Shown here one piece after another: positions 11,285 to 26,200 of a stretch of DNA of 64,000 bases (the stretch's first letter is position 1; the number at the start of each line of letters is the position of its first letter). The position numbers and the translations under genes are program-made. Source of the stretch: Dermatemys mawii (Eukaryota; Chordata; Testudines; Dermatemydidae); contig ML677373.1 of NCBI GenBank assembly GCA_007922305.1, positions 10,342,127 through 10,406,126 of the forward strand. The letters run 5' to 3'. The notes under the pieces were generated by a model. It was not told where the DNA came from. It did not search any database and saw only the letters and a list, made by a program, of their open reading frames with translations.

Positions 11285-14200
11285 GTGAACTGTCACATTG
11301 CTTTTATGGTGATGGCGTTGGGAGGTAGGGTGGATAATGTGGGAAACAGCATCTGTACTTCTGTATATTTTTCAGTCATGTTTGCTCTCCCATACCCTTT
11401 TTTGCATTTAAAATTGTTTTAGTTTTAATTATGATTTGGAAAATATAACATCATTATAACCAAGGACAAGGTAATGTCAGTATATAACTCCCACTTTCTC
11501 AGCTCAGTATACTGTATCAATTCTGTTGGTGTGTGCACTAATTTTGTCCATTTAGACCATTTTAGAAAATCACGTTTGTTTACTGGACTGTCAGATTCAG
11601 ATACGTGTGTGTGAGCAACTCAGTATAAACATCAAAAGATATAGAAAAGGGAAGTTGTAAGACGCCAAGACCTCAAATTCCTACATTTCACAGATGACAC
11701 CCAATTCTGTTCTTCCTCATCAAATGCTAACGGCACTATCCCCAGCTGTGTAATTGAGATCCATACCCGGATGAAAAGCTGTTAAACTCTGTCAAGACCC
11801 AGGTGATGTTGGTAGGAAGAGGATTGTACTTAAGACCTAATAGTCTGAAATATCTTAAACGGAATGAGTGGGAGAGAGATTATACCCTTCAACCATCAAA
11901 ACAGTTAACATCCTCAAGTCATCCTGGATTGTTTACTGCTATTAGATTCCCATGTAGCATCAGCTGTCAGGTACACATTCTTTCATCTACAGTTGACCTG
12001 AAGGCAACACCTCATGTTGTAGAATGCCTGTTTGGCTGTGATGATCTCTTTATTTGTAACTTCTAAGCTCTACTGCTGCAACATGTTGTACATAGAAATA
12101 AGTGACAGCCCTGGAAAACCTATACAGAGTTCAAAATGTGACATTCCACCTTTTGAGCAACACAGGACAGGACAATTGGAAGTATATCATCCCAGTTCTC
12201 CTTACACATCTACTTGCAACTCACTCACTACCACCAAATTCATGTTCATGTCCTAATCCTCAGAGATCTCGATAGGTTTGGCTCAGACCACTTTTGTATC
12301 TGCTTCTGTTTCAGCAACTATCATCTATGTTCATTAGGAATAACAGAAATTGTCAACTAGAGCAAGAATCATGAGATCAGGAGATAATATATTTTTAGTG
12401 GCTGCATGGCTTTGGAGCCCTGTTCCCCAAGAGATTAGATTGACTACAAAATTTCACCTCCTTCAGAGTATAAGCAAGATTCTGCCCTTCACAGTTTTTC
12501 CACAGTAGTAATAAAAATGTTTATCTTTTCCCTCCAGCTTCAGGGAAGGGAACAAAAGATTAATATTGATCAAACTATAAGTTGCACCTGTATAATTCTG
12601 TAAAATGTTCAGATGCTCAGATAATGAAAATAGGATGGATGGATGTGCATATAAACTAAAGGATTTAAAGTCTAGACAAAATTAACAGAAACGTTTCCTT
12701 CCTCCCCAGCTTCTAAATCTATGCAAGAAGGCTGGGGCAGTGGTGGGGATGAAGTGAACCTCAGTACTAGTCAGTGGGAAGATGAAGAAGGAGATATGTG
12801 GAATAATACTGCTTCACAAGAGAGTAACTCCTCCTGTAGTTCATGGGGGAATGCCCCAAAGAAAGGACTTCAAAAGGTAGGACGGTGATAAGGATGGATT
12901 GTAGAAATCAGTAGGATTAGAGTACAGCATTTCTAACACTGAATGTTACACATGCTTTCTGTATCAGATTAATACTTTGATTTTGAATAAAAGTTTGTCT
13001 CATCATGAGTGGTGAAAGTGAGTGCAGTACTGTAGGAAATGGATTTATATACACTTGTGCTAGCAACTAAAGTAAAAGCAGTCATATTAAATATTAAATG
13101 ATAGACGACAAAATATTGTTCCCTTGAATACACTTTAGCTAGTCTGTTGAAGGTGTGTCTAGGATGTCTTAACATGCAGACTGTTCCCAAGGAGCGTGAG
13201 GGAAGGTGGTGGATGGAAGGCTACAAACATTTTTTTTACTTTTAGAGTGGTGTCCGATATCTCTCTGATTGTTTTTGTTTCTCACCAGTTTCTTGAACGT
13301 TTATGTATTATGAAGATCTTTTAATGTATTAACAAAGAAATCATACTGGTGACCTTGTAAACATTTTCATTTGAAGTAGAAGAAACAAATGTTGGTCCCT
13401 TAAGAAGTAGTCCAGTTTAATTCATAAGCAAAAAAAAAAAAAATCTTTGTCTCCTACATCTGAAGGGGGAATGTACAATTTTGTGGCCTGAACTGATGTG
13501 GGAACAGAGCAAAATTTAACCAACATGAAACTCAAACAAGAGAATATGTACAATTACATTAGGAATTTTTATATTACAAGAAATATAAACCCTCAAATTT
13601 CAGGACATGAACCAACCTCTAATTTACAGAGTTAGGTTTGCTTATGAGCAGATTATTCCATAATTGTCAACTATACTAGATGGACCACTGATTTGATCCA
13701 GTATTATAATTTTTATATTACTGTCCCAATCCTTAACATTTGTTCCTCTGTAATTCAGAGAGTTGCACTTCAAGGTCTTGAAGTGGAGAAGTTGCCCGAA
13801 GCTCTACTAAAGATGTCTATTTTCAGTCTTTCAGTCTTTTCAATGCAGCCAATGAATTGAATGGACTCTGACAGATTAAGTTTGCAAATTCAGTTTGTTG
13901 GATATTTTGAGGAAACTTTGTACTATGTCAGAATTTGAGTGATTTTATTTTGTTTTCCTGCTTATAATTCGAATGAATAATGCTGTTTAGAGAAAGGGTT
14001 AGTTTTTGCAGTATCCAGCATATAAGGCAGATAGCAAGTAGTTCTTTACAACACCTGATCAGGTGAGGTAAAATTTGCTCTGTGCTTTCTGGAGAGAAGA
14101 GGAATGTAATTCTATCCTGTTTTGTAGGTTTCGTGAATATGTTATAAATATACATATGAATATAGCCTAAAGCAACATACAGTACTGATAAGGGAAACCC

Positions 14201-17200
14201 ATAGATTGGGCTACAGCTCATTGCTATAAATATGAAAAATAGATGATTAATGGTCTTTCCAATTTGTTTACCTAGGGCATGAAGACATCTAGTAAGCAAG
14301 ATGAGGCCTGGATCATGAATCGTCTGATAAAACAGCTCACAGACATGGGCTTCCCAGTGAGTAATATTCATATTGTAGTATTTTCTGTAGCTTGGTTTTT
14401 GTAGGTTGTAGTGTATATTTTTGACCTTTCTGATTGCAGATACAAAAATGTTTCCTAAATGGAAAATCAGTTGTTTTAACTATATTTGGCCATTTATTGT
14501 AATATAGTTTATGAAACCTCGAAACAGCAAGTAAAATATCCTTTGAGTATAGATGCCGACATGCTTAACTTTGATGAAACCTGTCGAATTTCTATGTTTG
14601 TAGCTTTTTTTAATCATGGGTTTTACTTTGAACTTTATTAATAGTCTTCGTTCTCTTCCCCTTCCCCTATTAAACAAATGATATGGGGAGTATTATGTGG
14701 TTTGGGGTTTGGGTTTTTTTGTTTTGTTTTTCAAGTCAATCGTGTTGTGTGTGGTGGTATTTTTAAAGTTATCCATTGCATAAGGTTACAAATTCAGTTA
14801 CAAAAAAATATAATTTAACTTTATAAAGAAAAATATACATTTTGCCCAGTGAAACAAGCCAGATCTTTCTGAGAAGCATGTCATAATTGGTGAAAGCAAA
14901 AAAGTTATGTATAAACATAATTTGATTCAGTTAATACATATGTGTTACCCCAATATTGAAGAGAATCTTGAAATTTCCCAGTTGGTTTGGAGTCCTGTAA
15001 ATGTGTTCTTGCTTGAAACACAATATAACCAAACCCACATTATTATTTGCAGAGAGAGCCAGCAGAAGAGGCCTTGAAGAGCAACAATATGAATCTCGAT
15101 CAGGCCATGAGTAAGTGTCTTTCTAACCAACAACTTTCACAAAAGGCACTTCAGTGAATGGATACATGATTATGAAGTTTGATCTGTTCCAGTTAAATTA
15201 GCTTTTCTGTTCCTAAAGAGCATTTTAAGAAAGCATGTACACTTTTGTGACTATTTTCTATGCCAAACCCCAGAATGTAATTTCTAGTGCTTTCAAAGTC
15301 AGTGTATTTTAGTTTTCTACTTAAAATTAATATGAATTGTAAGAAGTGTATAACTTTTTACACTAGTGGTGGTGTTTTGGTTTCAGAAGTTTTTGCAGAC
15401 TCACTTTCCCCTTGCATCATCAGCCCTTTTCTTGCTTCCACTCTTCCCTTCTGTGCAGGTGCTCTGCTGGAAAAGAAGGTGGAAATGGACAAGCGTGGAA
15501 TAGGAGTGACCGATTATAATGGAATGGTCACAAAACCCCTTGGCTGCCGCCCACCATCAATCTCCAAAGAGTCTTCCATGGACCGCCCCACCTTCCTTGA
15601 CAAGGTAAGTTTAAAAATATGAGTGTGATTTATAAATCAGTAGTGACAACGCAGGGTGTGGGAAAAGCTGCTGATTTCTGCTGACTGTTATAGTATTCTG
15701 GAGAGCACTACAAACAAAATGAAGAAAAGAGGTATAGATGCATCTGTCTTATCTATCTTTTTTTTTTCCTTTTGTAAATTCTGCAAAGGTGAGAGGAGCC
15801 AACATAGTACTAAAGGCCTGCCCCTCATTCAAGAGAAGGGCCATAAAAACTGAGGAATAAAAAATTTCAGAGTATGGGGAGAAAAAAACTGAACAAAAAA
15901 CCAGGAACAGGAGTGCAGATTATAGATACAAAATGAGGGAACTGGATGTCAATACCAAGCAGTCCCCCCAGTCAGTCCTCACTGCTGTGTGAAGCAGTCC
16001 AAGGAGTTAGTGGATGCCACTCAGAGCTGTGCTCAGATACATGAGACAAGTAGGGACTGAAAATAGTCTTCACAGTCACAGAGAACCTCCCTGTAAAGCT
16101 TTCTTCTCTTAATCTGAGATATGGCCAATGCCCAGAGGAGGTTGTCTAGACGAGGTTTTCATGTCTTTGTGAGGCCATGGACACAAAAGCGTGTGGGAAA
16201 AGGGTGTGAGAACTTCAGCACGAAGTTCTGAGGAGCCAGAAGTGGGAAGCAATCTGGTGGACTGGAGCAGAAATAGGTGTGTGCCAGGATTTCCCTCCTA
16301 CTGCAGAAGGTACAGGTGGCAGGAACTCAGCAAACTTCATCTACCACACACCTGTGTTCTTGACTCTGTGGAGCAGCCACCAACTTGTGGAAAGGGACAA
16401 ATGACCATACTATAGGTTGAAATGCTTTCTTCAGTTACAGAAGAGGTACAACACAAGCATTGACACTGTTAAGCTCCCTGCAGTGACCCACCATTGTATC
16501 TCAGTACCCTCCTAGAGAAATTACTAGAAGAGATTCTAGTTGAGATCCTGAAATTACTAGTCTGAGATTACTAGTTGAGATTCTGAGATTCCACTCCCGT
16601 TTGTTTCTTGAATAATGTTGAAAATCAGTACTTACTAGGAACTGCACTGAAACCAGTTCATATTATGTAGGCTACTCACCTGATAATGAGTTTGGTTTCT
16701 ATCAGTTTGGGCTATCTTAAAGCTAGTGCTTTACACATGAAAAGGTTTTTCTGTTACCAGTTCCCTGAAGCATTCAGTTTCAATCCTCTCTATATTAAAC
16801 TCTTTCCTACAGTGGTCATCATTAAAATGCAGTTAGCCCACAGCTGCTGCTTTTTTTCTTTTAAGATGCCACAATTCTTTTCCTACATTTTAAATAGAAC
16901 ATAAATTTGGTGTCTCAGATACTGAGCTATAATTGCTAAATATTAACTTTTTAGTGACCACCATTGTAGTAATTTTTGCTACTTTTACTTTGCACTTTGC
17001 AACGCAAGCATTCAGCTGAAGTTTCTGTTCAGGAACAAGGAAAAGTATAAAACAAGTTACTATATTTAAACAGAGACACACCTTACATTAATATTGCTAA
17101 AAATTATTACTGTTACTAAAATCAATCTAGTCTCATTGCAGTTTTCCTCCAAGTGAATGTATGTTAACAAAACACTTCCCTGCTTTTGGGGAATCAGCTT

Positions 17201-20200
17201 TATTCTCCCAAAGTCCACTGTTATATCAGCATCTATTCTCCAATCCTTTCTTAGACCAGACTAAATTGATAATTTTCTCTGTCTCCCATGGCTCATCTTT
17301 CTTACTATCCTCTTCCCCTTGCTTTAAAATTCATCACCCATTCTTAACTATTATCAGTCGGTTTATTGGATACCTTAATGAACATGTTAAGTGAAAGATT
17401 CTTTCCATACTCAAGTGCACAAAATGTGTGTGTGTGTGTGTGTCAGTTAACCTTTTCTTTTCTAGGATAACACACTGAGCAGTTATATCGTTACTGGAGG
17501 AAGGGGGGGGCACATTACGCAACATATTATACATAATGTAGAAATATTACGTATATTATGCATCTGACGAAGTGGGTATTAGCCCACGAAAACTCATGCT
17601 CCAATACGTTTGTTAGTCTTTAAGGTGCCACAGGATTCTGTCGCTTTTATAGAAATATATGTTAAGCATAACTATTTAATATTAAGTACTAAATTAATCA
17701 GTATTTATACAGCAAGTAAAATCCCTATCTGTCAGGGTATGCATAGTCTGTCACAACGACTTTTTCTTTCAACAACATTCCACATGATCCTAAATAGGTA
17801 TCTACTTGTTAATGCTAAATAGGGAATTGATTGTCTTGCTAGTAAATAAGAAAATCTCTCCTCTAAAGTAGAGAAAATAGTATTTTTTAAAGATATCATT
17901 CTCATACTTCAGTTTCATGCAATCAGAGTAACTCACCTTCTCAACGATTTTTTTGCCTTTTGAGTGGTGGTATTTCAGTACAAGAATTCATCAACTGGCA
18001 CTGCCTTAGTGCCTAGTCCCTTCTAGTCAGCTCATCTTTGTTTTTGGTCAGTGAACAAGCTCACTGCGTTAGCTGCACCAAGATCTTCAGTCCACCACTG
18101 CTCCAGCCCTCCTTTAGCCCACTGTTTCAACAATTGACCAGGTATCCTTTTATTTGGTTTTTCTGAGTCTCCAGTAAGTTATTTAATATTTCTGTGTTTC
18201 TGCGTGCCAGCTGTTTTTGGATGATCTGAGCTATGTGCCCCACAGCTCTTCTGAATTGAATCAAATGCCCTTCCTGCTACTCCCACTCTGAAGATTTTGT
18301 TTAACACTTATTTGTTCAGATTCTTTTTCTGCTCTATGAATTGTGGTGAGGGACTTCCAGCTCCTCAGTACTCAGCATTGGGGTCTGCTTCTGGCTGTGC
18401 TGCACTCCTTACTTGCTTTGGGATAGCTTTGTGGAGGCAAACATTTATTTGCCTTGAAGTTTTTGTTTGACTTGCTTTCTCAACACGGCGCTTATTTTTT
18501 TATTCTGTTTTGCACTGAGTCAAGCTTTGGCACTCAGTGCTTTCTGAATTGTATTATTTTTCAGGATGTCATCTTGTCTCTTAAAAGGAAGAAGTCCAGT
18601 TGCTTCAAGAGCTACAGATGAAGCCTAGCAGTGCCTCTCACACATGATTGCAACCACATTATCTTTTACCTGAGAGTCAAGCATGCTCTTCTCAGATGTA
18701 AGATTTTCTTGAAGTTATAACCCAGATGTTCAGTGGAGCCATCAGATTGAGAGGGGAGCTCCTGAAGATCCTATGGGCACACTGAGAGAAACCTGAAAGC
18801 AGCCTAGAATACTTCAGAGGATCTTGTCTCGAAGCAAAGGTCTAATCTGAATTCCATTGCTGACGATTAGGACTCAATGTTAGCACCACTCATAACTTCA
18901 CAGACAGTATTCATCCAAAGTTAGAAGATCTACTTAGATGTCTGACGGTGATCTGCACTGTTAAAGTTAGTTAAAGTCTCTAGAGCGTATTGAGGTTTGG
19001 TTTATTAGCAAACCAAATAGATAGTATTGAATACCAGATCACTGAAAGAGGTGATGCTTCCACCAAAGGGCCAAAGGTAGAAGGTGCTGAGAGAGGCAAT
19101 ATTCATCAGACTCCACCACCACCAAATTGCTTGTTACAGGCAGCTCCAGATCCCCCTCTCTATATGTATGCAGCGTTTGACAATTTGAGGCTAAGTTACA
19201 TCAGTGTGTTGTGTGTTATTGAATTGTTCCCTGTAGCTTTGTGGCTGAGGTTATCTTGAAGGGAGCAGTACCATTTTTGATGCCCAACACCAAATTTGTC
19301 CAGAGCCAGAAATGCCGAAGGGCCAAGATTGATAGATACCTGTACGAGCTCCCCCTCGCATTTGTACTCTTGTATCCTGTTCATGATCAGTTGGTGAAGA
19401 ATAAACTTAGCACGACTCTCTCTTTACCCCAGCTATGGAGAAAAAATGTGAGTCACAGGCTGTGTCTTCTACTCCCAGTATTAAGAGCTTGATGGACATG
19501 GTGTCTCTTGGCAGAGGAAAACCTGCCAGACTCATGACACTGCAACCAAACTTCAGAGATGGTTTCCTGACTAGTTTGGCATCAGATTCAAACCTGTTAA
19601 TTGACTTGCTTTCAACATCACATCTACTGATTTCATGGTAGACTCACTCAGTTCCACTCTCTCCTCCTCTCTTGACTCTTTATTCCTTCTTCCACACTGC
19701 TCCATTCATACCACTAGCCCTGGTCCTGGCTCACACCACCCATATATTTCTTCCAAACCTGCTTCTGGACCCTGGAGCATCGGGGAGATCACATGGAATT
19801 CCTCTCACAAATTCTGTCCTTTGAGTACTATCTTGCTCACTAAACAACAGTTCTTCTTCGCCTTTATTGGAGAATCCAGTGCCTAAAATATTTGATGCCT
19901 ATTTGCCACATTCAACTCCTTCTGCAAACTACCTCCCTCAGCCAAGACTGTCACCTACTACCTGGAGGTGACTCTCAGTGAGTTTCTCCATCCTCATCCA
20001 TGCTCTCTATCTTCTTGTCCCAGATGTCTCTAATGAGTTGGACAGTTTTTGAAAGTTTCTCCTTTTTTTAGGACACATTCTGAGCTTTTGTCTGTTTGTG
20101 AGTAGATGATGATGGCAGTTGGATTTTTTTTATGATATTCACTTGCACACACTTCATTCCCCCATTATCCATGAAGCATCTGATTCAGTGTTTTGTGTAG

Positions 20201-23200
20201 TTTTTATTTTGAAATCTCTTGCAAGCTCCTTAGGATAGTATCCTCAGGATAGTAAACACTACTTCTTTAAATATATCACCTTGCGAGATTTGCACATACC
20301 TATCTGCTTACCTTCTGGGTTCATGTGATCTGCTTCTGAAGTATTTCCCTCCAAATATTCCTACTTTTCAGCTGTGTGTGTGTGTAATATCTTTACATCC
20401 TTTAGAAGGGATTGGGGGGGTTGTATTTTTTTTAAATTGTTTGCTGATGCTTTGTCTTATTTTTTAGATTGGTTTGTATGAAAAGCTTTGGGTTTCTGTG
20501 CAAATCCAGTACTTTTTAAAAGGCCCTTTAGAAACAGGTAGCAGCAATTAGGTGGCATGTGACCATTGAGGTGTAGAGGAGTCTCGTGTCAAACGATTAG
20601 TATCTCTCTCAGCTAAAAACCTTTGCACAAAGGGATTTCTGTTGTCTCATATGGCATAAGAACTCAAGAAAGAATCCCGTGATACATTTTCAAAGAACTG
20701 GAAATAAGTAACTTTGCCTTACTGACCACCAGTGGCATGCTCTGCACTATACAACCACAAGAGCATATGGTCCTATCCCTAGAAGTTTACAATCTTATCA
20801 GCTCAGAAAATACTTAATTCCATATTGGATACATTGTTTGTTTTATGGGTAGTCAAATATAAGAAATTGTACTAATGGATAGGAGACATGATGGTTGAAC
20901 TTGGGAGGAGTGTGCAAATATATTTTTTAACAAGATTATTGGAGACAGACTGAGAGAAGGAACGTTGGCTGTCACTGGATGGTCCTGAAGTTTAGTAATG
21001 GGTTACAAATCTCTGTCAGTAGTATAAGTCCAGCCTAACCTAGATTGGTAGTGACTAAAAGTCCTTAACGTTTATTGAATTAAGTGCCTTAAATTAAATG
21101 AGTTTACCTCAATTCCATTTCTAGAGAATAAATATCCCATGTCACAAACGGCATACTTATTGGAAAACTTAGAAGCTGCAACCAAGGACCAAATTAACGT
21201 GGACACTGAACTACACTTGCTATTTGATTGTTCCAGCTCAGGGTTGAGGCACACTATTGAAGTTTGGGGAAAGGTGACATTGCAGCTAATCAGAACACAT
21301 TTGTTCTGGAAATTGAAAATTTTGATTTCAATAGTAGTCAGTCTAGCACTTTTACCAGCACTGCAATCACTGTACATTTTTTTAAATGAGGAGGGAAAAT
21401 GTGGCGGTAGATATTTTTGCTTTTGGCAATATTTAGTGGTTACATCCATTACTCTCACAGGCAACACTATTATATGTCCAGTCTCTGCTATTTGCATAGA
21501 AAACAATGCACATAAGAACACATAAGTCACTGGAAATTATCTCCACTTTAAAGAGCCCAAAAAAGGCGGAGCGGGATTGTTAACACAAGTCCATAATCTA
21601 GGCATGAGAAATCTTTGAACCTGTTACTGTCATGCAAGCTGCAGTTGTTTGTGGAGTATGACTGATGTTCAGTAGAATGTAAAACATCTTGAGCTGAAAG
21701 GCCTTGGGGATATCATTAGAAAATGTCAGCATCCCCTTCAGGATATTCAAACACCAAATCAGGTGTCACTTTGACTGATGATAAACAAACTTTTCCTTTG
21801 TGCAAAGGACTGCTATTGAAAATTCATACTGTATTTACAGGGTAACTTAGAACATAAAGTTTCCTGAGAATTCCCACTGTTAGGTGTTTTATTTGTGTGT
21901 GTGTTGAGAGGATTGGTTCACTTTATGAATAAAGGAAATCCATTAATATCTGTCAACCTTCTGAGTGATTGAGTAAAAAAGTCAGTTGATGTTACCCAGC
22001 TTCTCACCTGTGGGAAAGCCTGGCTTTAGCAAGTGAATGCATTGACTGAAAAAAATCCCACTCATTTTGCTATAATTATCTTAGGCACACTGCAAATGTA
22101 AGAATTTTTTTTGCACAATTTTGGGGGTTTATTTGGTACACAGAATATTTAATTATGCTTGCAGTAGGGACACCAGATATCAAATCCCAATCTTTCAACA
22201 TCTACGCCAGAATTTATGCTACGTTAGTGTTCAACACCACCCTGTAATGACTGTAGATATTGGGCCAGTCTCAATGAGAGTTATATGGCTAATATAGTAC
22301 TTGCTGTAGAGACTCTGGTTTTCCTTTATCAGAATAATTGCTCATGTTGTCCATCAGTTCTGTATTTGCCCTGCAGTTCCACCTAGATACGCTCCCCTTT
22401 CAGCTATCTTTTGTGATGCTAGAGAGCAGCAAAAGAGCTTTTTTTCACTTTCAAAAATTTGCCTCGTGTTTCTTTGAACTCAGCACTTTAATCAGCTACC
22501 AGGGAGAGGATGTACTTTTTAAATGTCTTTTTTTGTGTTCTGAGAGAGAAAGAGAATAGCAGAACTTAATTATGAATACTAGTAATTCAGTGCTACGCAA
22601 GAATTAAAACAAGGTTACAAGTCTTATCATCCAGTTGAAACTGGATTGGGAAAGAGGATTAATGCAAACATGCTTTCTGAACAGCTGCGTTGTGATTTGG
22701 AACTGAACCCAGGATAGTGATCACATGGCATTCTGCTAAAGAACCTGTAAAGTGAGCTCATCTGGTCTTTCCTTGGTTCTAGCTTTCCAGAGTGCACTTC
22801 CCAAGTCAGTGCTATGTTTCTCTGACAGTGTAGCAAACAAACTGAAAGGAGAAAGATTTCTGAAATTTGCTCTCTCACTACCCTTTCCATTTGTTTAATG
22901 GTCTTGTGCCAAGAGAGAGAGAATATAGTAAGTTGTGAAAGCAGTTGTATAGCAGTGGTCTGATTCATGGGGTTGCAAATGCCTGCTGCAAGACCATGGA
23001 GTTTGTTTTACCATGTTCGTACTAGATTTTAAACTTAAGTACCAGTTCCTGATTACTCAGGATGGGAAATGAGAATGGTTGTGCATCTGTACATTTGCAA
23101 TGTGGAAAAAGTAAAAAAGAACAGTACCTTAATCCTGTTTCTCTTTTTCTTCTTTCTTCCACCCCATACTTTCCATTCCCTATTACTCATGCCTTTTTTT

Positions 23201-26200
23201 TTTTAATATTTTGGTTTTTTTATTCATCTGTGCCCTTTTATATTCCCATGGGAAACTGTTTGGTGCTCTGTCTGCTTGTGGACACGGCACACAGCTCACC
23301 CTTTCTTTCTCCAATCAGGATGGCGGCCTAGTGGAAGAGCCCACTACTTCACCATTTTTGCCTTCACCAAGCCTGAAGCTCCCCCTTTCAAACAGTGCAC
23401 TCCCTAATCAGACCCTGGGCGGGATTGCCTCAGGGCTGGGCATGCAAAACTTGAATTCTTCTAGACAGGTAAGGCTGTTTGGAGAGATCACAATTTGAAT
23501 TTCGGCTCTCTTGAATTCACTACTAGAGGAATTTCTCATTCCTTTTTCAGTTTAAACCTCTATTTCCAGATATGAACAAATTTTGTTCATATGAAATGTC
23601 ACTGTAAACATTTCACTTTAATAACTACTGTTTAACTCTAGTTGCCGTAACCTGAAACTTACACGCATCCATTGAAAGGAGAATGCAGTGCTACAGATTT
23701 ATGATACTAGGCATTGTATTTTGAAGTACAAGGAACTTAAAATAAATAGGATATATTTGACTAAACCATAAATGACTAATGTAACATTTCTATATTTTTA
23801 AGGCATTGTTGATTGCCAGAATATTTGTTTAAAACGGAATTTTTCTTCTAATTAACCTTCATTGGCTTGAATAGTCAGTGATGATACAGCCTTGTGATGG
23901 GAGTGGGGTTATATCAAGCTTTTCTGTCATATTGCTGAGATAAGACTCTTAGCTTTTGCATGTGGGAGGAAAGATCTTGCGTATCTCTTTAGTGAGCATG
24001 TCTAGCAGACTGAATGACAGGAACCATGTCTCATCTGCCTCGTTGGAAGAGGATTTGAGGGACTGAAAATAAAAGGAAGGGAAAGGAAAGTAAGTGGAGT
24101 GAACATTTAAAACTCATAAATTATGGCTGATTATGAAAAGAGAAAAGAATACAGAAAAATCCTGTAGCATTCCGCTGTGGCATTGACTATGAAAAGGTCA
24201 TTTGAGCATGGTGGAGTGTGCTTAACCACTCTTCTGACAGAAGTAGCTCTCCAGCATTTACAACCCGTTAGTCACACCTCGTCACAACAATGATTACACT
24301 AATAGCAGATACATTACCAGTAGCTTTGTAAAACAGAAGTGTATTGGTGTATGGATGCTACATAGATAATACAATCATGCGTGATGATAGGATTTTAGTG
24401 ATTTCATTCTTTGCCTGGTCACATGGACACAAAAATGTGTTTGGCAGATGATTTTATTATTCATTCCTTGAATGACATCTTAGAGTCATACAGACTTATT
24501 TTGGAAAATATTCAACATCTGGTGCCACTCAAAGAACTGTACAAAACTTTAGTAGACTTGGAATGTCAGTCTTGGATTTATAGCCGTTACTAGATCTTCA
24601 GTAAAACTTGCCACAAAATAGATACAAGCCTGTGTATGTGATCTTTTCATTGTCTATACTTATCATGATATTTGAGAGTAAAAGGCAGCACAAGCATGTC
24701 ACTTTCATGGAGTCTGTGGAGTGTTGCATCTAAATGAGATCATCTTCCTTGTCATATTGTAGATACCGAGTGGCAATCTGGGTATGTTTGGCAATAGCGG
24801 AGCAGCACAAGCCAGGACCATGCAACAGCCGCAGCAACCGCCAGTGCAACCTCTTAACTCATCCCAGCCTAGTCTTCGTGCTCAAGTGCCTCAGTTTCTA
24901 TCCCCTCAGGTTAGACTGAATTGCATAGCACAAAAAACTGTCACATCTTTGTTTCATACCGACTGTATCTTGAGTGAGAACATTTTCAATATGAAAAAAA
25001 CTCTAAATAATGAAGTAACCAGGACAAGATGGTTTGGACCAGCATTGATAACAGAAATACCATTAAAAAATCTTTATTTTCCTTGTTTCTACATCCATCA
25101 GAAAAGTAGATTTGATTGTAGTTATTGTTGTTTATATTGTTACCCTCTTGTAAAGGTTTATATTTGATATTGCACTCCTAAAACTGGTGACTCATCTAAT
25201 TGCAATTATTTTTGTTTATGATTTGTGGCTTTTACTGGCTATTTACATTGCAGGTAGTTTTAATAGTGAACATACCTTGCTTTATCTGATATGCTGTATT
25301 CTCTGTTCCCCAGGTTCAAGCACAGCTTTTGCAGTTTGCAGCAAAAAACATTGGTCTCAACCCTGCACTATTAACCTCGCCAATTAATCCTCAGCATATG
25401 ACGATGTTGAACCAGCTCTATCAGCTGCAGCTGGTGAGTTAAAAGGCACAGTAAATGAGATGTAAATCAGACTTGAAGGCATTTCTGCAGATTTGCACAT
25501 CACATTTAAAATAAGTGCCAGCTTAGTTTTAAAAATGGAAAGGATGGTGCTCCTGTTTTTTTGTTGTTGTTTTTAAAGATAGTTATTCCTTTGGAAGTTA
25601 CATATTCTTCAAGAAATAAAATCATTGTGTTTTTCCAAATGCTCCTTAATTGTTAGTGACTAATTTTCTATATTGTCATTTAATACTAAGGATGATTGTC
25701 CTTTTCATGATTATAGCTGTAATGAGCAAGTAGTTGTCTCCGTTTTTGATGTGTGTAGTGTATAGCATGCTCTCAAATAGTGCTAGTAATAAGTGGCTTG
25801 GTGATGTCTTATTTACAAATATTGTTTGGGGGCTATAGATTTTTCTGTAGCCATGGAGTTTTATTTGTTTATTGTGACGACTGAAACTGCTGATTTATTT
25901 TTTAAAATTCCTTATATTAACAATTTACTTTTACTCACTGATGAAATCCTCCCTGGTTAGAGTTTTTGCTACCACTGTTAGTTTCTGATGGCCTTTCTCA
26001 ATTTTAAGGAGGAAAATTAGATTCTTGCTCTTCAATAACTGAGCAGTATAGTGCTTGAAAAAACAGCCCTGAACCTCAAAACTTCATGACTAAATTCTTA
26101 TACTTGCACTGATTATTATCTTATTCCTCAGCTAGTCCCACTGAAATCAATGGAACAACTTTTGGAGTAAAGTACTACTTGATGTAAGGATGTCAGAACC

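Noticed and set aside
13928..14371. 147-codon minus-strand open frame
   Set aside because: Overlaps the TNRC6B exon at 14276-14356 antisense, has no recognisable domain and lies in AT-rich intron where such frames arise by chance.
21072..21530. Long open frames on both strands over the same 450 bases
   Set aside because: No domain, no splice context and mutually overlapping; treated as chance frames in intron.
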